Of a DNA stretch of 64,000 nucleotides, positions 14,401-27,626 are shown one piece after another. The notes beneath the pieces are model-generated. The model made no database searches. It was not told the DNA's origin and was given only the letters and a program-made list of their open reading frames with translations. Source of the stretch: Toxotes chatareus (taxonomy: Eukaryota; Chordata; Actinopteri; Toxotidae); assembly GCA_016801885.1 (NCBI GenBank), contig CM028886.1, positions 4,942,592-5,006,591 of the forward strand. The letters are read 5' to 3'. The translations under genes and the position numbers were made by a program. Positions within the stretch are counted from its first letter, which is position 1. Every line of letters starts with the position of its first letter.

Positions 14401-17400
14401 ATAGTATTCAAGGTGCACGGAGGCAAAAGATGGCTGAAAAATGTGGTTAATTTATGCTGAATCTGCATTAATTGCGCATAAAACTGTGTGCGGTGTGAAA
14501 GCAGATTAAGACTTAAGGTTATCAACACTTTGCCTTCCAGTAAATGATTAGCAAGTCTTCTCACTGCGTCAGTCTACACTTTCCTGGCATCACCTCCCAC
14601 ATGTAGAGAAACCACTGCAGCACTGTACGTGCAGCGACACATTGCACTGAAAAGGCTAGCAGACATAGGAAGTCATGCAGAGCATCAGCGTTAGAGAAAT
14701 GAGAACATTACTTATCAAGGGCACACAGTTACAAGAAAAAGCACAAGCTCAAAATAAGAGCACGAACTCAGATGTCTTTCGATAAAATCTTCTTTGAGCC
14801 ATAATGTTTCAACTTTGATTCAATGCACCACTTGCATATTCTACGAATCTCGTTATTAATAGCAGCTCATGCAATGTGGCGTTGAGGTGCTGAGGTGTTT
14901 TCCAGTATTTTGTCCACTGCATTTAAAGGAGTAAAGTACAATACAGCAATACATGTTCAGACGTTCAGACAGCTGTTATTGAAATTTCTCATTATGGGGA
15001 TGTTTGTTCTAAAGCATCATACAGAAGGACTTTTTCTAGAGTTCAGAGAGGAGAGGATGTTCAGTGTCATAGTCGACAGAGCTTTCCTGTGCACAACAAC
15101 ATTATACAGAGAATCTGAAGATAATTGCTGGCAACCTAAAAATTTAGTTTGCCACAGTACGACAACCAGACTGAGTAGTTTTAACATAAAGATGCTCTCT
15201 ATCAGACTGACATACACTTTTTTTCAGACCATTTGACTTATCTTTATTACCATTTGACTTTGACTTAAAAAGTCATGTAATTTTCTAATACGAAATAATC
15301 TCGCAAATATCAAATCAACATTGTTTTAGACTGCATTGGTTTAGGCTGGTTGCACCCAATAAACTGGCAGCTGGGTAATTTCCTGGTAACACAGAAATTC
15401 CCACAATGGGGGCAAATAATAACTGGGCAGCCTGTACCTCAGTCACTTTCTATGTGGTTAAGATATAAATGAATATACTAACTAGATTTTCACAACACAG
15501 CAAACAGCTGTATGATTTTAGCAGTTCAATCAATCCACTGCTAAAAACACTACATTTGGATAAACTACGAAGTTTTGATGGTTAATTAACATCCACATTT
15601 TCTGTGATTCACATTTGGTAGTTCTCAGTGTTCGCAAATGTTCACTGTTCAGAATAATTTTTAGTGACCATACTAAGATCTTCAGCTTAGTGTTGCATAA
15701 TTCACATCCAAGTCATTTTCTGCTAACAGTATTACTGGTTACGATTTAGAAAGCCGCTGCCTTTTATCACTGCCAACCGAAAAGGAAATCACCTTCAAGA
15801 AAGACACAGCACCGTTGAGTTATAAATGTCATGTCGTTTTTTCATTCTCTGTTTCCATTATTTTTCTGAAATCATTTAATTTTTGTTTCAGGTTTTGGCA
15901 GAAGAAACTCCAACTGATTACATACATCCCCCGGCCAAATGAGTTTTTCAAGCCCCTATACAACAACTACGGAGGGGACTTCAAGGTAAGGGAAAACTAA
16001 ATAAACCCACCTCACTGGGCTTTGTGTGTAGTTTCCAAAATACCCCAGCAGGTGTTGCCCAAGAGGGACTTTCAGCACATCTGGACCCTGTTTGGGACTT
16101 TCCCTTTTTTGCATACAAGGGCCCTCACGATGTGAATGAGTCAGTGTGCAGGGGCTTCAAGAGGGTTTTTGTTTTTCATCTGTCTGGTGCTGTGGGTAGA
16201 TATCTGTGTATGATAACCCAACCTGTTCCACCTTCAGTGGAAAATACCCCTGCAATATGTATTTCAGGTCTGTTATGTATCATTCTGTCGGGCTAAAAAA
16301 AAGTTTTCACTTGGTATGGGCACAGAGCACCAACGAGTGATGTTTTTATGATTATCTGTTCCATCACCTTTATTTATGTTTCCCCAACGTAAATTCTTCC
16401 CTGTCTTTTGACACCTGGGGACAGACTAATTATTGTTTTTAATGAAATACACTTATCTGTTCTAATTTTATGTCAAAACCGAAGAAGTGAGTTCACACTT
16501 CTAAATGTCTTTGTCAGCAAAACGGTCTCAAATGACGAACAGTGGTTAAGCAGTTCAAACTAGATCAGGTTCGTAGGATTTAAGAGCGAAGTAAAAAGAC
16601 TTTTCACCCACTTCTGTTTATCACCCATGGGGTTCACTCTCTCTGGCTGATATTCTGTAATGTAACACTACAGCATCAATATCATCAGGAGTCTGGCCAT
16701 TGTGTGGTACCCTTTTTATCCAAATATATTTTTTATGTGGCTTTTTTAGGGTATCTTTTCCTGGTCTTAAAGGTTTTACCAGTTACCAGATTTAGCTGAC
16801 TGAAAAGACCAATAACTATGTCTAGGTTGCCCTTACAATATCATTACATCATCTTCAGTGTGTGGGGGTATTCTTTCAAAAATACTGTGTAATTTGCTTT
16901 TGACACAATTTCAGTTACTTCTGATTGAGCTGCTTCAGGCCAAAGACCTCAACCAGCACCAATAGCATGGGATTTGTGTGCAGTTACAAACATTGCTCAG
17001 CAGATTGTGCTGCTGCTGCAGTTACCTGTGAGAACCTACTGTGAAAGGGAAAGTACAGGAAAGATGATGAAATACGGAAGTGCACTGCTGTACTATTCAT
17101 GTCCAAACTAAACTGGGCCAAATTAATGGAGCATTTTGTGGTATAATTTAATTAAATTCAAAATGTTTTATTTGTTCCTTAAGAGACAAGGTGAGCAGAT
17201 TTACAATCTTAAAAACATAAAATCAATCTAGAAATACAAAATATAACAGTGTAAAGAAAAGCATGGGGAAAACAGGAGGTAATGGCCAGACTTGCTTCTG
17301 CCTTTTTGAGGACTTACTTAGTCCTGCAAAGGAGTTTAGTTTAGGTAAATGATACCAATGCTGCTGAGGCTTTTGCATAGTGGCATCTGTATTTTCTCTA

Positions 17401-19115
17401 AATCTCCGTCTGTCATCAAAAACCTCTCATATATTGATGACAGAGTGAGATTTAGCCCCCAGTGTTTAGTACTAAGTACTTTCAAATACTCTATGAGGCA
17501 ATTAATTCTGGATTTGCCATTGTCATCATAGAGTAACTTCCTAAGAAGGAGGTAACTTGCTGTAGTTTATGTATTGTTTATAGAATGTAGTTTAAATTCA
17601 CATCCCTCTATGAGCTTGTGAAAACTGCAGTCTCACATTCATCAAATAAGAATTCAGTTTATTTAATTTGACCAATTTATGAATTTCATACTTGTAAATT
17701 CAACCATTTATATTATATCCTCCTAAGACTGCACATCATCCTGAATCTGGTAACATACCGGTTAAAAGTGAAAGTGTGAGTGAAACTACACGTTTAGTGT
17801 GTAGTTCTTTGTGACAAGGGTGAAGTTCTTTTTGTGCAATCCTTGTTACTCTTCACATGGACCTCATCAGGTGAATTTTTGTTTGATACCGTATATCAAG
17901 TCTTCAGATGCGATAAGCTTAAGCAGTTCTTTCATAAGTCATTGGTTTAGCTCGCCTGCGCCTTGCGGCCATGCTGATTAGCTCTGTTCCTCAGGATGTG
18001 GCAGCCTTTGCGTCAAGAAACTGATTCATACTTATCTGGGTAACATGCTGCAATGTGATGACAGAAAGTGGCTGTAGAAGATTTACACTTATGTAACATG
18101 AATGCATTAAGAATGCATCAAAGTAAAAATCCCAATTATACCTAGCATTATTTCTTAATTGACCACAACTCAATCATACATGCTTGTGAGAACATTCATG
18201 TGTGCTTTGTCTTACTCTGTGGAGTTTCTGTTTTTGCTAAAAATAATAATTGTTGATTGGCTAACATGGTAATATGTGAGGTTAGAAAATAGTATTTTTA
18301 CACAAAAATACTCATGAAACAAAGGTTCTGATATGAGTTAATGTCTTCCATTTGCTCCGTTGTAGGAGTGGGTGAAGCCTGTGTTCAGTGAGAATGATTA
18401 CCTGAGGATCAACTCACATGTTCCGACAATGAGCGAGAAGCAGCATGACATCCTTCAGTGGAACAACGAGAAGCAAGGCTACAGCGAGAACAACGAGACT
18501 AAACAAGGTGGTAATTTCCTCCACATGCTGCAGCCTCACAGCAACTTGCTGTTGCACTTCCAGGACGGAGGCAGCTCACAGGGCACCAGTCACTCCATGG
18601 GACACATCTCCATCCATACTGTAACCCTGTCTGGAGAAGAGTTCGAAGGGGAAGTCATGTCACAGAGCTCCATAAACACCCTCAGAGAAAGCTTTGGTTC
18701 ATTTGAGGACGACAACAGAGAGCACGCTGGCTATGATTTAGGGGGACCTCAGCTGTCCGGGACGGATGGACAAAGTAGGATGTTGCCACACCATGAAAAT
18801 CAAATATCTAATGAGTTATCAGTGGAAAATATAAACTTTCAGCCACGTGCCCAGTTCAATGAACCAGAGAGAATATCGCTTGACTCATTTGTCTCAAATG
18901 AGCAGTCAGAAGACGGCTACCCTCATGTAGACTTGGACACCATTGACAGTGGTTTTGTAGAGTGCAGCAGCCCTGGGGCCTCAGACTCTAACAGAGTAGA
19001 GCAGATTGACTCTGATTTATTTCAGGAGCATAAAAACTCAAATTCAAACTATGTCAAGCAGTGGATGATATGTAACGCTATTCAGGAGGACTCAGGAGGA
19101 CTTCAGGAGGAGTGA
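11483..19115 (+). CDS. il21r: Interleukin-21 receptor, complete, 8 coding exons
   Basis: Type I membrane receptor for IL-21, expected to pair with the common gamma chain and signal through JAK1/JAK3 and STAT3/STAT1. Exons: 11483-11543, 11839-11947, 12613-12800, 13329-13462, 13580-13769, 13996-14080, 15892-15985, 18366-19115. All borders are GT-AG with phases 1,2,1,0,1,2,0. They join to 536 residues; human IL21R has 538. Residues 1-20 are a signal peptide. Two fibronectin-type domains carry paired cysteines (C25, C29, C39, C41) and WSEWS at 208-212. The membrane segment is about 233-252 and box 1 (IPRPNEFF) is 268-275. The tail keeps an acidic DLDTIDSGF (476-484) and a C-terminal YVKQ (516-519), a YxxQ STAT3-type site. 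Human IL21R has near-identical tail motifs, which is why I name the gene. The start is the first ATG before a leader-like hydrophobic run. Introns of 1.8 kb (14081-15891) and 2.4 kb (15986-18365) hold nothing I recognise. Confidence 0.9.
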
Positions 19116-19217
19116 TTATCGCTGCTGATTTACTGCCACAATTACAGTTTGTAGTGCTGTGGGAAATGCATTTAAAACATGGACATTATTGTTGGCATTT
19201 TCACAACAGATATTTGG

Positions 19218-19223
19218 ATTAAA
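19218..19223 (+). terminator. Possible poly(A) signal of il21r
   Basis: ATTAAA lies 103 nt after the il21r stop codon. It is the first canonical or near-canonical hexamer in the 3' flank. Use of this site versus the ATTAAA near 20,364 cannot be told from sequence. Confidence 0.35.
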
Positions 19224-22200
19224 AGAAGATTACAGTTTCCTGGTCAGCATATAATCCAGTATGTTTTGTTCATCTTGAAATGTTTAGCTGTGCACTTTGA
19301 ACTATGTATATATATAGTCATGTTCCTTTGTTTTTAAAACATTTTATTTGTGCCAGACTGGGATGTGCAAACATAATAACCTTGTTTTTTTTCTACTTGT
19401 CTCTTACAGTGAATAAGAATCATTTGAATGCTAATATGATTTATCAAGTCAGTGTTTTAAATGTATCAGTTATTAACAGATCACAGTGAATCACTTGGAA
19501 AGTCTGTAATTATACCAATGGAAACCTCCAGACTGCACGGACATGCAACACAGGATCAATATGTTGTACACTGCTTTGATTTATTCTCCTGGAAAATGTT
19601 TTTGTCACTGTATTTACAGCTTCATTCTCTCGTGCGTGCCTTCATGACCTGCACTGCTGCACCAGCATGCATGCTGCCTTATCAAGATGCCTGATAATGT
19701 TAGTTTTTTTTGTTTTTGTTTTACATGCATTTTGTCTGCAACCACTGTAACCATTCATCCTGTTTTGTGCAATGTCAGTTAAATTCATACTTGGAGAAAA
19801 AGTTTATAATCTGTAAACACTTTCTCTGGCCTTGACCTCATTTTTCAGGAGGCTTCCTGAATCTGTTCTTTCACCTTGAGTTATATAGAGAATATTTGCA
19901 CAGTATTTTCACGTTTAGATTTTAGATTGGTTTCTGTACATGCACAACTATGAAAGTGCAGTATTTTACCATTTTACTGGGAAACTCCCTCTCTAAAAGC
20001 ACGTCAAAGATGGACAAAGTTAAAAAAAAAAAATAATGTTTTCGCTTTTCTGGGCTCATGATATGCATTTTTCCTAGTCTTGGCAAATGTATTTATTGAC
20101 ATTACATCAAGGTTTTTAATAGAGTTTCAAGGTACATATTTGTCAGGTTTTGATAAATATTATTACCTGATAATATCTAACAGTGTACAAGTGTGGATTT
20201 TCCTACTGACCTGTAGTGGGAGGGGGAAGTGTAGCTCATTTACTTTCCAAGTTCTGTTTCCAGGCCAGTTCGAGTTGTGTGTAAGAACCAGTGTTGGTTC
20301 TTAAAGTACAACGTACAACCAATCTACCTATTACTTTCCACAACCTTATGATGTTTCACCTTATAATTAAAATCTGTATTCACATAGAGTGCAATCTGTG
20401 AGAGCAGTGATATGCCTGATATGATATTGCCTGTGCACTGCATTACCCTGAGATTCAGTTTCATCTTTCAGGCTGATGGCAGGTTTCCAGTCATATGTTT
20501 GAAGTTTTGCTGCTCCTCAGCACACTTTTCTTGTGTCAGTGCATGTTGTCTCTCAATCAGGCATCTGTCTGCTTCCTCCCTATCTTGTGTGCTGGCTTCA
20601 GATTTTGTCAGTTTTGCAGTAAATGATTGTGGGAACAGTACATTGGTGAGACACTTTGCTCATACACCACTTTGCACGGTGCAGGGGAAAACAAGTCAAG
20701 TAACAAGCAAAACACATTTTGAGTGAAAATAGACTAATTATTAGGAGAAGAAAAAAGAAAAACACAGCAACAAGGAAATTGTTCAAATACAGTGTCATTG
20801 TAAGAATCAACAGTCAGAAACCTTTAAGTTTACAACTTTACAACTCAAGGTGAAGGAATAGACTTACACTGACATAAACAGCTTATATTTTAATGCCTCA
20901 GCAATGGCGACAGCTGTGGCCACAGGCATAGGTGTTAAGGTTGTCCATCCTTCTGTCCATTACAGTATATATGGGCTTAACACCTTAGGAGATCATTAGG
21001 GTGATGTAGTCTCTTCTCATCGCGCCAGTTTAATCTTGACCAGCTGCATTTTGGGTCAGTTGAAGACGATTTAGTGCATTTTTACTGCGTGAAAGAAAGT
21101 GACAACTAACAATAACAACAAAGCTGCCTTTGTTATGTTCTCAATATCAGACTCAGAGACAGGGGAAAGAAATTGCCGTTTATTGCCAAAACAATCACGT
21201 TTTTTAGCAAGGCAGGCTGGGTGGGACTGCTGACACGCGTGAACTGGTTAAGGTGTGCTTCCAGGGAAGGCGGAGGGTAGGAACTGGTGAACCAAGAGAG
21301 CAGGTACTGGTGAACCTGAAGAACAGCAGAAACGACAATAAGCGCGAGGAAGTGTGACAAATGAACTCATGAAGAGTCGGCTGTACATTACCATTAGTGT
21401 GACTGATCATCTGGCAAAGAGTGGAGTGAAGAACAGGCGCTAACATACTGCAAGCTGGGGGCGTGGCTGGTGAGGTGAGGTGAGACAGGTGAGCCGGAGT
21501 TCTGGAGGGAAACTGAAAGTAGGTCAACCACGTGACCACCTAAACACTGCTGGGATCCCAGGCCAGACGCTTGAGACAATGGAAGGCCTGACTCTGGGAT
21601 CCTTTGTTGAGCAATGCATTAGTCCGACAACTTCGCCAATGTGCGAAACTCGGTTTGAAGACAAAGTCTGGCCAAAGCTGTCCGGAAACCCTGGTCGCCC
21701 TCACAACGCGCTGTGAGGCCACTAAGGTAATAACAGCTAGCGCACTTCGATCCTCCCTGCTTTTCCCACAAGTTGTTCGTCCTCCATTTTCGCTCTGTGA
21801 CTTCAGTTGCAGAAATGGAGCGTCTTATTCAAACGTTTGTATTTAATTGTAGACCTAAGCCACGAGTCTTTAACTCACAGGCGAGTGAACAGAGTGTTCA
21901 TTAGTTTTGTTTGTACCGGATCCTTCGGATCCAGCTTTGTCTTGCATGTTTTTCTTTCTCTCTTCTATCATACCCCTACGCATGTCCACAGACCCTTGGT
22001 GCGCAGAGCGTCATTTTGTGCCAGAAACACGCAGAGATCTTACCTCTATGGTTTAGTTCGATTGTTGGTAGAATAGTTGTTTGTCCCGCAGTTGTAGTTG
22101 AATATCTTTTTTTTTTTTTTTGTTAATACTGGTTGTAATTGATATTGCTACTTTTAATAAGTTCTGTTGCAGTTACTGTTTGTGGTTATTTGCGCGTATT

Positions 22201-22499
22201 TCTTTTTTAACAGCTGAAGTGTGATAGTCAGTGCTCAGATTCAGCCCTTCTTTGTTCATCTCCCAGATATTGGCACTTATAAATGGCCCTGACCTCAGAA
22301 TGAGTTTTTAGTTTGGCCATTGGTCCCGTATACCAGGTCCTGTAATTATAAATCTAATTAGTACTTTTATGATTATTAATAACCTTCCAATAACCAAACA
22401 TGACCCTACTGGTGCACAACAACACAGACAAACAAGAAACACTAGGGAGAGGAAAGCACCAGAGACACAAGGAAGGAGGGAGAGGCTGTGGACTGCATC

Positions 22500-22755
22500 A
22501 TCTGTGTACAAATTTAAAATAAATGCTAATGCTAATTACATCTACTAATTATATGACCAAGGAAAAGCTTTTAAACTGAGCAAAGAACATGGCCCATTCC
22601 ATTCTTTGTAAAGTAATATTGAGCCTGTGGTTATTGGTAAGGGAGGTGTGGTTTTCCTCTTATTTCCTGTGTCTTCTCTGTCTTTCTTTTAATGTAAATG
22701 TTGAGTTGGGTTGGGTTTATATTGAGGTGTTGTCTTTGGTACGTCTACTGTTTTC
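22500..22755 (+). repeat. Duplicated flank, copy 1 (partner at 28,010)
   Basis: About 250 bp upstream of the second receptor gene matches 28,010-28,255 at roughly 80-85% by eye, in direct orientation. Shared landmarks include ATGACCAAGG, AAGAACATGGCCCATTCCAT and TTTTAATGTAAATGTT. It marks the upstream part of a segmental duplication that also copied exons 3 and 4 of the receptor gene. Confidence 0.8.
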
Positions 22756-23249
22756 TCCTGCTGTCTATTTGGCCAGTATATGCATACATATGGCAAATTA
22801 TCAAAGGGCTCACTGAACCATTTGATGAGTATGAAAATCATATGAATCATGTGCCACGCACTTAGCAGTCACGAGATCTCAACCCAGCTGACGCCTTGCA
22901 TGTTACACAACACTGTTTGCCACCCTCATCAAAACAAAGCCTTCAGGTACTATGATCCCCCCTATAGAGAAGCTGAATCCTGGTACTTTAGGGCTTGATC
23001 ACAAAAATAAGTTTGTTTTTGTTTTTTGTTTTGTTAGTTTTGAACAAAGTTGACTTACAATTACAGCTTAAATATAATTATAATTCACCACAATAAAAAA
23101 TATAACCCACTGTGACATGAAAGGACTTAAGTGTTAATTAATCAAAAGGACAGCACTACTTTCTATAGCAAAATCTATAAAAAACAGAAACATCTCTAGT
23201 CTAAAAACCTACATTTTTTCAGAGTATGTGCCCTGATTCACAAGAGGTT

Positions 23250-23265
23250 AAAAAAAAAAAAAAAA
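23250..23265. repeat. Poly-A tract
   Basis: Run of 16 A followed by an A/G-rich stretch, about 35 bp before the putative promoter element of the second receptor gene. Confidence 0.7.
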
Positions 23266-23300
23266 GGAAAAGAAAAAATTTGTGACGCAAAGAGGTTGGC

Positions 23301-23387
23301 TTCCTGTGGTGCGAAAAAGATAAATTAAACCTCAGTTCCATCTCATTCACTGTCTGAGACATCAAAAGCTCCAGGGCAGCCCCCAAG
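23301..23387 (+). promoter_or_regulatory. Putative promoter and untranslated first exon of second receptor
   Basis: TTCCTGTGGT at 23301-23310 overlays an ETS site (TTCC) and a RUNX site (TGTGGT), a composite common in lymphoid promoters. About 75 nt downstream, CCCAAG-GTAACT at 23387/23388 is a good splice donor, and TTACAG at 23592-23597 is a matching acceptor before the ATG at 23694. I infer an untranslated exon ending at 23387 and a second exon of about 23598-23763. No TATA box is seen. Confidence 0.35.
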
Positions 23388-23693
23388 GTAACTGCACTTT
23401 CTCATTCACTACACATCATAGCGCTCATGACAACTACTGATTATCTTGTCTTTTTAAACTTTTAAACAAAGTATATTGTTATGTTTGTGAATTTTTGTGT
23501 ATTGTGTGTCATAGTCCTGTCGCAGGCATGTTTTACAGAAAGATAAACGTGTGTGGTTGTTAACGTAGAGTGGATTGGTAGATGTCTTGTATTACAGAAG
23601 CAGACAGCGCACAGTGTAAGACATTCAAGAAAGAGATTATCAGAGGAGATGTTTTATTCATATCCACAGAGTGGTACTCATCTCCATTGAAAC

Positions 23694-26600
23694 ATGAAGT
23701 GTCCGCAGCTCCTGTTTGTGTGTTGGTGCTCCAGCGTCCTTACAGTGACCAGCTGCTTCAGAGGTACTGCTCACCTGTCTGGTGACCTCCAAGCTTTTTT
23801 GGGGGGAAATGTTTTAAATAAGGCAGTTTACAGTATATCTGATCTTGACGTAGGCGTCTGTGTTATCATCCCCTCCCCTTAGATCATTTTTGTACAGATA
23901 ATTCCACATGGGTCTGTCATACATTCCAGTCATCAACCACAGCACAAGGTTCAAGGGAAATGTTACACCACAGAAATGTCAAGCAGTAATTCACATAATC
24001 TGATTATTATATTATCTGTCATTATCTTTAACATTTGAGTAATATTTTGACTGTGGGAGGTAACATTTGCTCAAGTAGTGCACTGATTAGTGTACTGAAT
24101 GGTAGTACTGAGTTCTACCATTTTATGTAACTTAATACTAAAAAGAAAGATTGCACTGTTTATTTCTCTCCATTTATCTGATAGCTGGAGTTTCCTTTAA
24201 TCATTTCACAGCCCATCATATTTATCTTGTGACCCTGCAGACGGGTTTCCGCTAAACTAAAATGAACTGCCTAACTGCATACAGACTAATCAGCTAGCTC
24301 CACTTTGACCAGCTACAACTGTAAAATGCTTGTTATGCACTGATGCATTAGTAACAATCCAGTAACATCATTACACTTTTCTGCAGCTTTTGAATGCAGG
24401 ACTCATTTGTACTTCATTCTGACTGTGTGTGTCTGCATGTGTGTATTTGCATCCATATTTTCAGTGAAGAGTACCTGTATTAGTTAGGAAGATACTGAAC
24501 AATAGACATAAGGTAATGTCTTTGCAAAATGTGCTGTTGTTGATCAGTCAGAGTCTCCAAGACTTGTTATGGAGTATTTTTATATGGTTTTGTTGTTACT
24601 TAAGCTAAGGATCTGAATGCTTTCCTTTTTCGGAAAGACCCAAAATTGTATCACAATCTACATGACAAAAATCTTTTCTTCCCACTTGTGTAGCTGATGG
24701 ATATTCATGTGTGAGTGCCTACTGGAACACAATTACTTGTGTGTTGAACATCACTGGTAATCCTGTGGGACAGTCCATCGCCACCTACAGCCTGAAATTC
24801 ATTGAAAATAGGTAATGAAGCATTATATTAATAAATGAAAGTGTCAAATTCTTCACACAGAATGAATGAATGGCTGCAAACATATTAACATTCTGTTACT
24901 GGGTTTTTTGTTTTTTTGACTCTTTTAGGAAGAAGCAGAATTACGCTTGTCCACTTGTGTCAATGAATCACAGTTACAGCAGTGTCTGTGAAGTTACAGA
25001 GAGAAAAACTTTAAACCATATGCAAAAGTATTCCATACACCTTTGTAATGAATCTGTCTGCCATCCTCTACTGGAGGAATTTATCCCATCACAGAACAGT
25101 AAGTATAAATTAATTGTATTTCATACTGATTGTATGTCTGACTTTATTTTTGATCTTTTATTTAGGAGAGATACTAAACAACAAACTTTAGGTTGTTGCA
25201 AAGTGCAAAATGCACCATTGTTGATGTATCAGAAAGGTTCTCATACATGTAAATATGATTCAATGAGTGTTTGTTATTAGTTCAGCTGACACCCCCGGAT
25301 GGCGTTAAGGTCCAACCAACACCAGAAGCTTTCAACATCACTTGGAAAAGTGGGTATGAAGAACATGTGTTCTTGCGCTCTCGACTTGACTACAAACTCT
25401 TACTTCAAAAATCTCAAAGCAGCTGGAGCAAAGTAAGATCCCCTGCCATGAACTGCCATTTTTAGCAATAACTAGTTTTGCTGTAATAAGATCTAACAAT
25501 CATCATTGTGATTGTTTGTTTCCCCAGAATCTCTCCGAAACTCAGAAGTTTGTATCGATTCGAAGAGACGAACTTGATGCATATGCTACATATTGCATTA
25601 GAGTGAAATCAAAGCCTTCTTCACATAGTTACAAAGGAGCTTGGAGTGAATGGAGTCCACTGACATGCTGGACCAATGATGTGCAACAAGGAGGTAAGAT
25701 GACATTTTTTCTTTAGTACAAAGGCTTCATGACTCTGACAGTCAATGCTGCATGTAAATGTGCTGAAATACAGGTATATTTAAAATCTGCTCATGAGGTC
25801 TTTTCTCCGAATAGTCTGTATCTCAGTGTCATCAAGAACAAGTATCATACTATACTGTGTGAATAACTTGAGTCAGAGTCTGAGACCTCTTTATTTTTTT
25901 GTAATCACCACTTTTGTAGAATGATACTGATAACTCATAGACATCCGCCACCTCATAGTTGTACTGTCATCTCTGCCATATGAATCACTAATTCTGAATT
26001 ATTTTTTTTTTAACCTTGCTTAGAACAAGATAATAAATTAGTCATTTTGATCAAATCTCTGGCCCCGGTGTGTGTGGTTGCTGGAGTTTTGCTGTTTGTG
26101 TTCTACAGTCCTGCTGTGAGGTAATGCCTCTGCATCTTCTATGTAATTTGCTCTGTATAAGGATCGTAAAATGGGATTTCAATCTTTATGATTTTTTCAT
26201 GATTTGTGCAACAGAATGAAGATAAAAACTCTGTCCTACACGCCATCGCCAGCCCCTTTCTTTCAACCTCTGTTTGAACAAAATAAAGGCAATCTCAAGG
26301 TGAGGTGGTAGGACAATGTCCTCTGGTCCATTCCTGTTATTATTGTTTTAGTTTAGGAAAGTGAGCCAACTCAGCTTTTAGCATCTACTCAGCATCTACT
26401 TTGGGTATGTGTCTGCTGTCAACAGTACTCTTGTTAAAGTCCTCAAGGATATTTAGATTTTTATTTTGTTTAGTTTCATCTCAGGTGTGTGTGTGTGTAT
26501 CTCACATACAACTTTCGCACACCTGATGTATGTCTGTGCTGCTGAATTTACAGGAATGGTTTTCACATCAAAGCAAGTTTGCACAAACAAGCAAGACTGA

Positions 26601-27045
26601 GGAGATCCTGATAACCAGTCGTGTGACTGTTGTCCCAAAACCCATCAAAAAGGACCAAGAAGAGAACCAGGACTTCAACAACCCTTCAGTGGCACAACTG
26701 GATTTCAGTCAGTGTCAAACCTCTTATGTTGGCTTACCTGGGATGCACGAGGCTCGCCATCCTATGACTGTGATCTGTCCAGGTGACACTTCTTACACTC
26801 AGCTCCCTTCCTCTGTCTGGGGCTCCGGCATTGAACAAGTACAAGCTTTGTCCTTTCCACCTGAAGATTTCTTAGAGATCAGCAATGCTGACTCTGGTTG
26901 CAGCTGTGAAGACCTGACCCAAAGCCCAGAGTGCAGTTTACTGCACAGTGCCATTGTTGACAGTCTACCAACATGTTACTGTAGTGATTACTGCGTTCTG
27001 AACAAAACAGTAGAGGGTGTTGTTCCTGTTTTAGTGTCCAAATGA
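23694..27045 (+). CDS. IL-21R-like class I cytokine receptor, complete, 8 coding exons
   Basis: Cell-surface type I cytokine receptor. Exons: 23694-23763, 24694-24811, 24929-25098, 25281-25432, 25528-25693, 26024-26120, 26215-26299, 26554-27045. All are GT-AG with phases 1,2,1,0,1,2,0, the same as upstream il21r, giving 449 residues. Residues 1-20 are a signal peptide (MKCPQLLFVCW). Cysteines C29 and C39 start the first domain. The second domain has NITWKSGYEEH and SYKGAWSEWS (WSEWS 209-213), closer to mammalian IL21R in this domain than its neighbour is. The membrane segment is about 232-253 with K236 near its outer end. A box-1-like proline motif (YTPSPAPFFQPLF) is at 266-278. The 163-residue tail has tyrosines in SYVGLP, SYTQLP and DYCVL contexts but lacks the IL21R tail signature and any GYKxF STAT6 site. 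It is probably a tandem il21r duplicate; a diverged il4r is the alternative, since IL4R neighbours IL21R in mammals. Confidence 0.85.
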
Positions 27046-27139
27046 AGAGACCCAAATATCCCATTTGATACCCAAAGAGAGGATGACAGCTAAACATAAG
27101 AAATGATCCCGTCGGTTGGTTTGGAGAAAGAGAAATTCA

Positions 27140-27177
27140 TTCATTGAGGACACTGATCTCAGTGTCCTCAATGAATT
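27140..27177 (+). promoter_or_regulatory. Perfect 18-bp hairpin in the receptor 3' UTR
   Basis: ATTCATTGAGGACACTGA (27140-27157), a 2-nt TC loop, and its exact complement (27160-27177). Outer AATTCAT/ATGAATT sequences (27134-27140 and 27180-27186) extend the pairing after a small bulge. It starts 95 nt after the stop codon of the IL-21R-like gene. It could be an RNA-decay or protein-binding stem-loop, or the footprint of a small palindromic transposon. Confidence 0.6.
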
Positions 27178-27626
27178 ATGAATTAACTGCTACTTTTCAG
27201 ATTAAGCTTTTGCATTAAAAAGCTTTTAAAATACAACACATTATTGAAAATTAAACAATTTTCGTTTGTCACTGCTCACAAAAAAAGCCTGGTTTGGGCC
27301 CCTGTAACATTTCTGATTTCTATGAATACTGCCTGACATTATAAACGTAGTTAAAGCTTGCTTCTCTTCAACCTGCTACAACAGTAAAATGCTGCTTCTG
27401 CATGAATGTACCAGTATTAATCTAATAATGTCATGATACTATGTCGGTCACAGGGGACAAATTTCAAGAATGAGTACTTTTACTTTTATGCTTACGTTCT
27501 ATTTTGATTTTATACAAAATGCAAGAATTTTAAATACAGGACTCTTACTTGTAATAGTATTTTTTAGATTGCTGTATAATTACATTTATTTAAGAAAAGG
27601 ATCTGAGTAACTTCTGTCCCACTGCT

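Larger units (their letters stand above)
19116..23290. other. il21r 3' UTR and intergenic spacer
   Basis: The il21r 3' UTR begins here. The nearest poly(A)-signal-like hexamer is ATTAAA at 19218-19223, with another at about 20364, so the transcript end is uncertain. Around 21,130-21,720 there is a GC-richer stretch with repeated GGTGA/GGTGAG motifs that reads like an unidentified dispersed repeat. 22,500-22,755 is half of a duplication described separately. No coding exon was found. Confidence 0.6.

Noticed and set aside
23694..27045. Naming the second receptor il4r outright
   Set aside because: The neighbour relationship fits, but the tail lacks a GYKxF STAT6 motif and the second ectodomain looks more like IL21R. 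Left unnamed.
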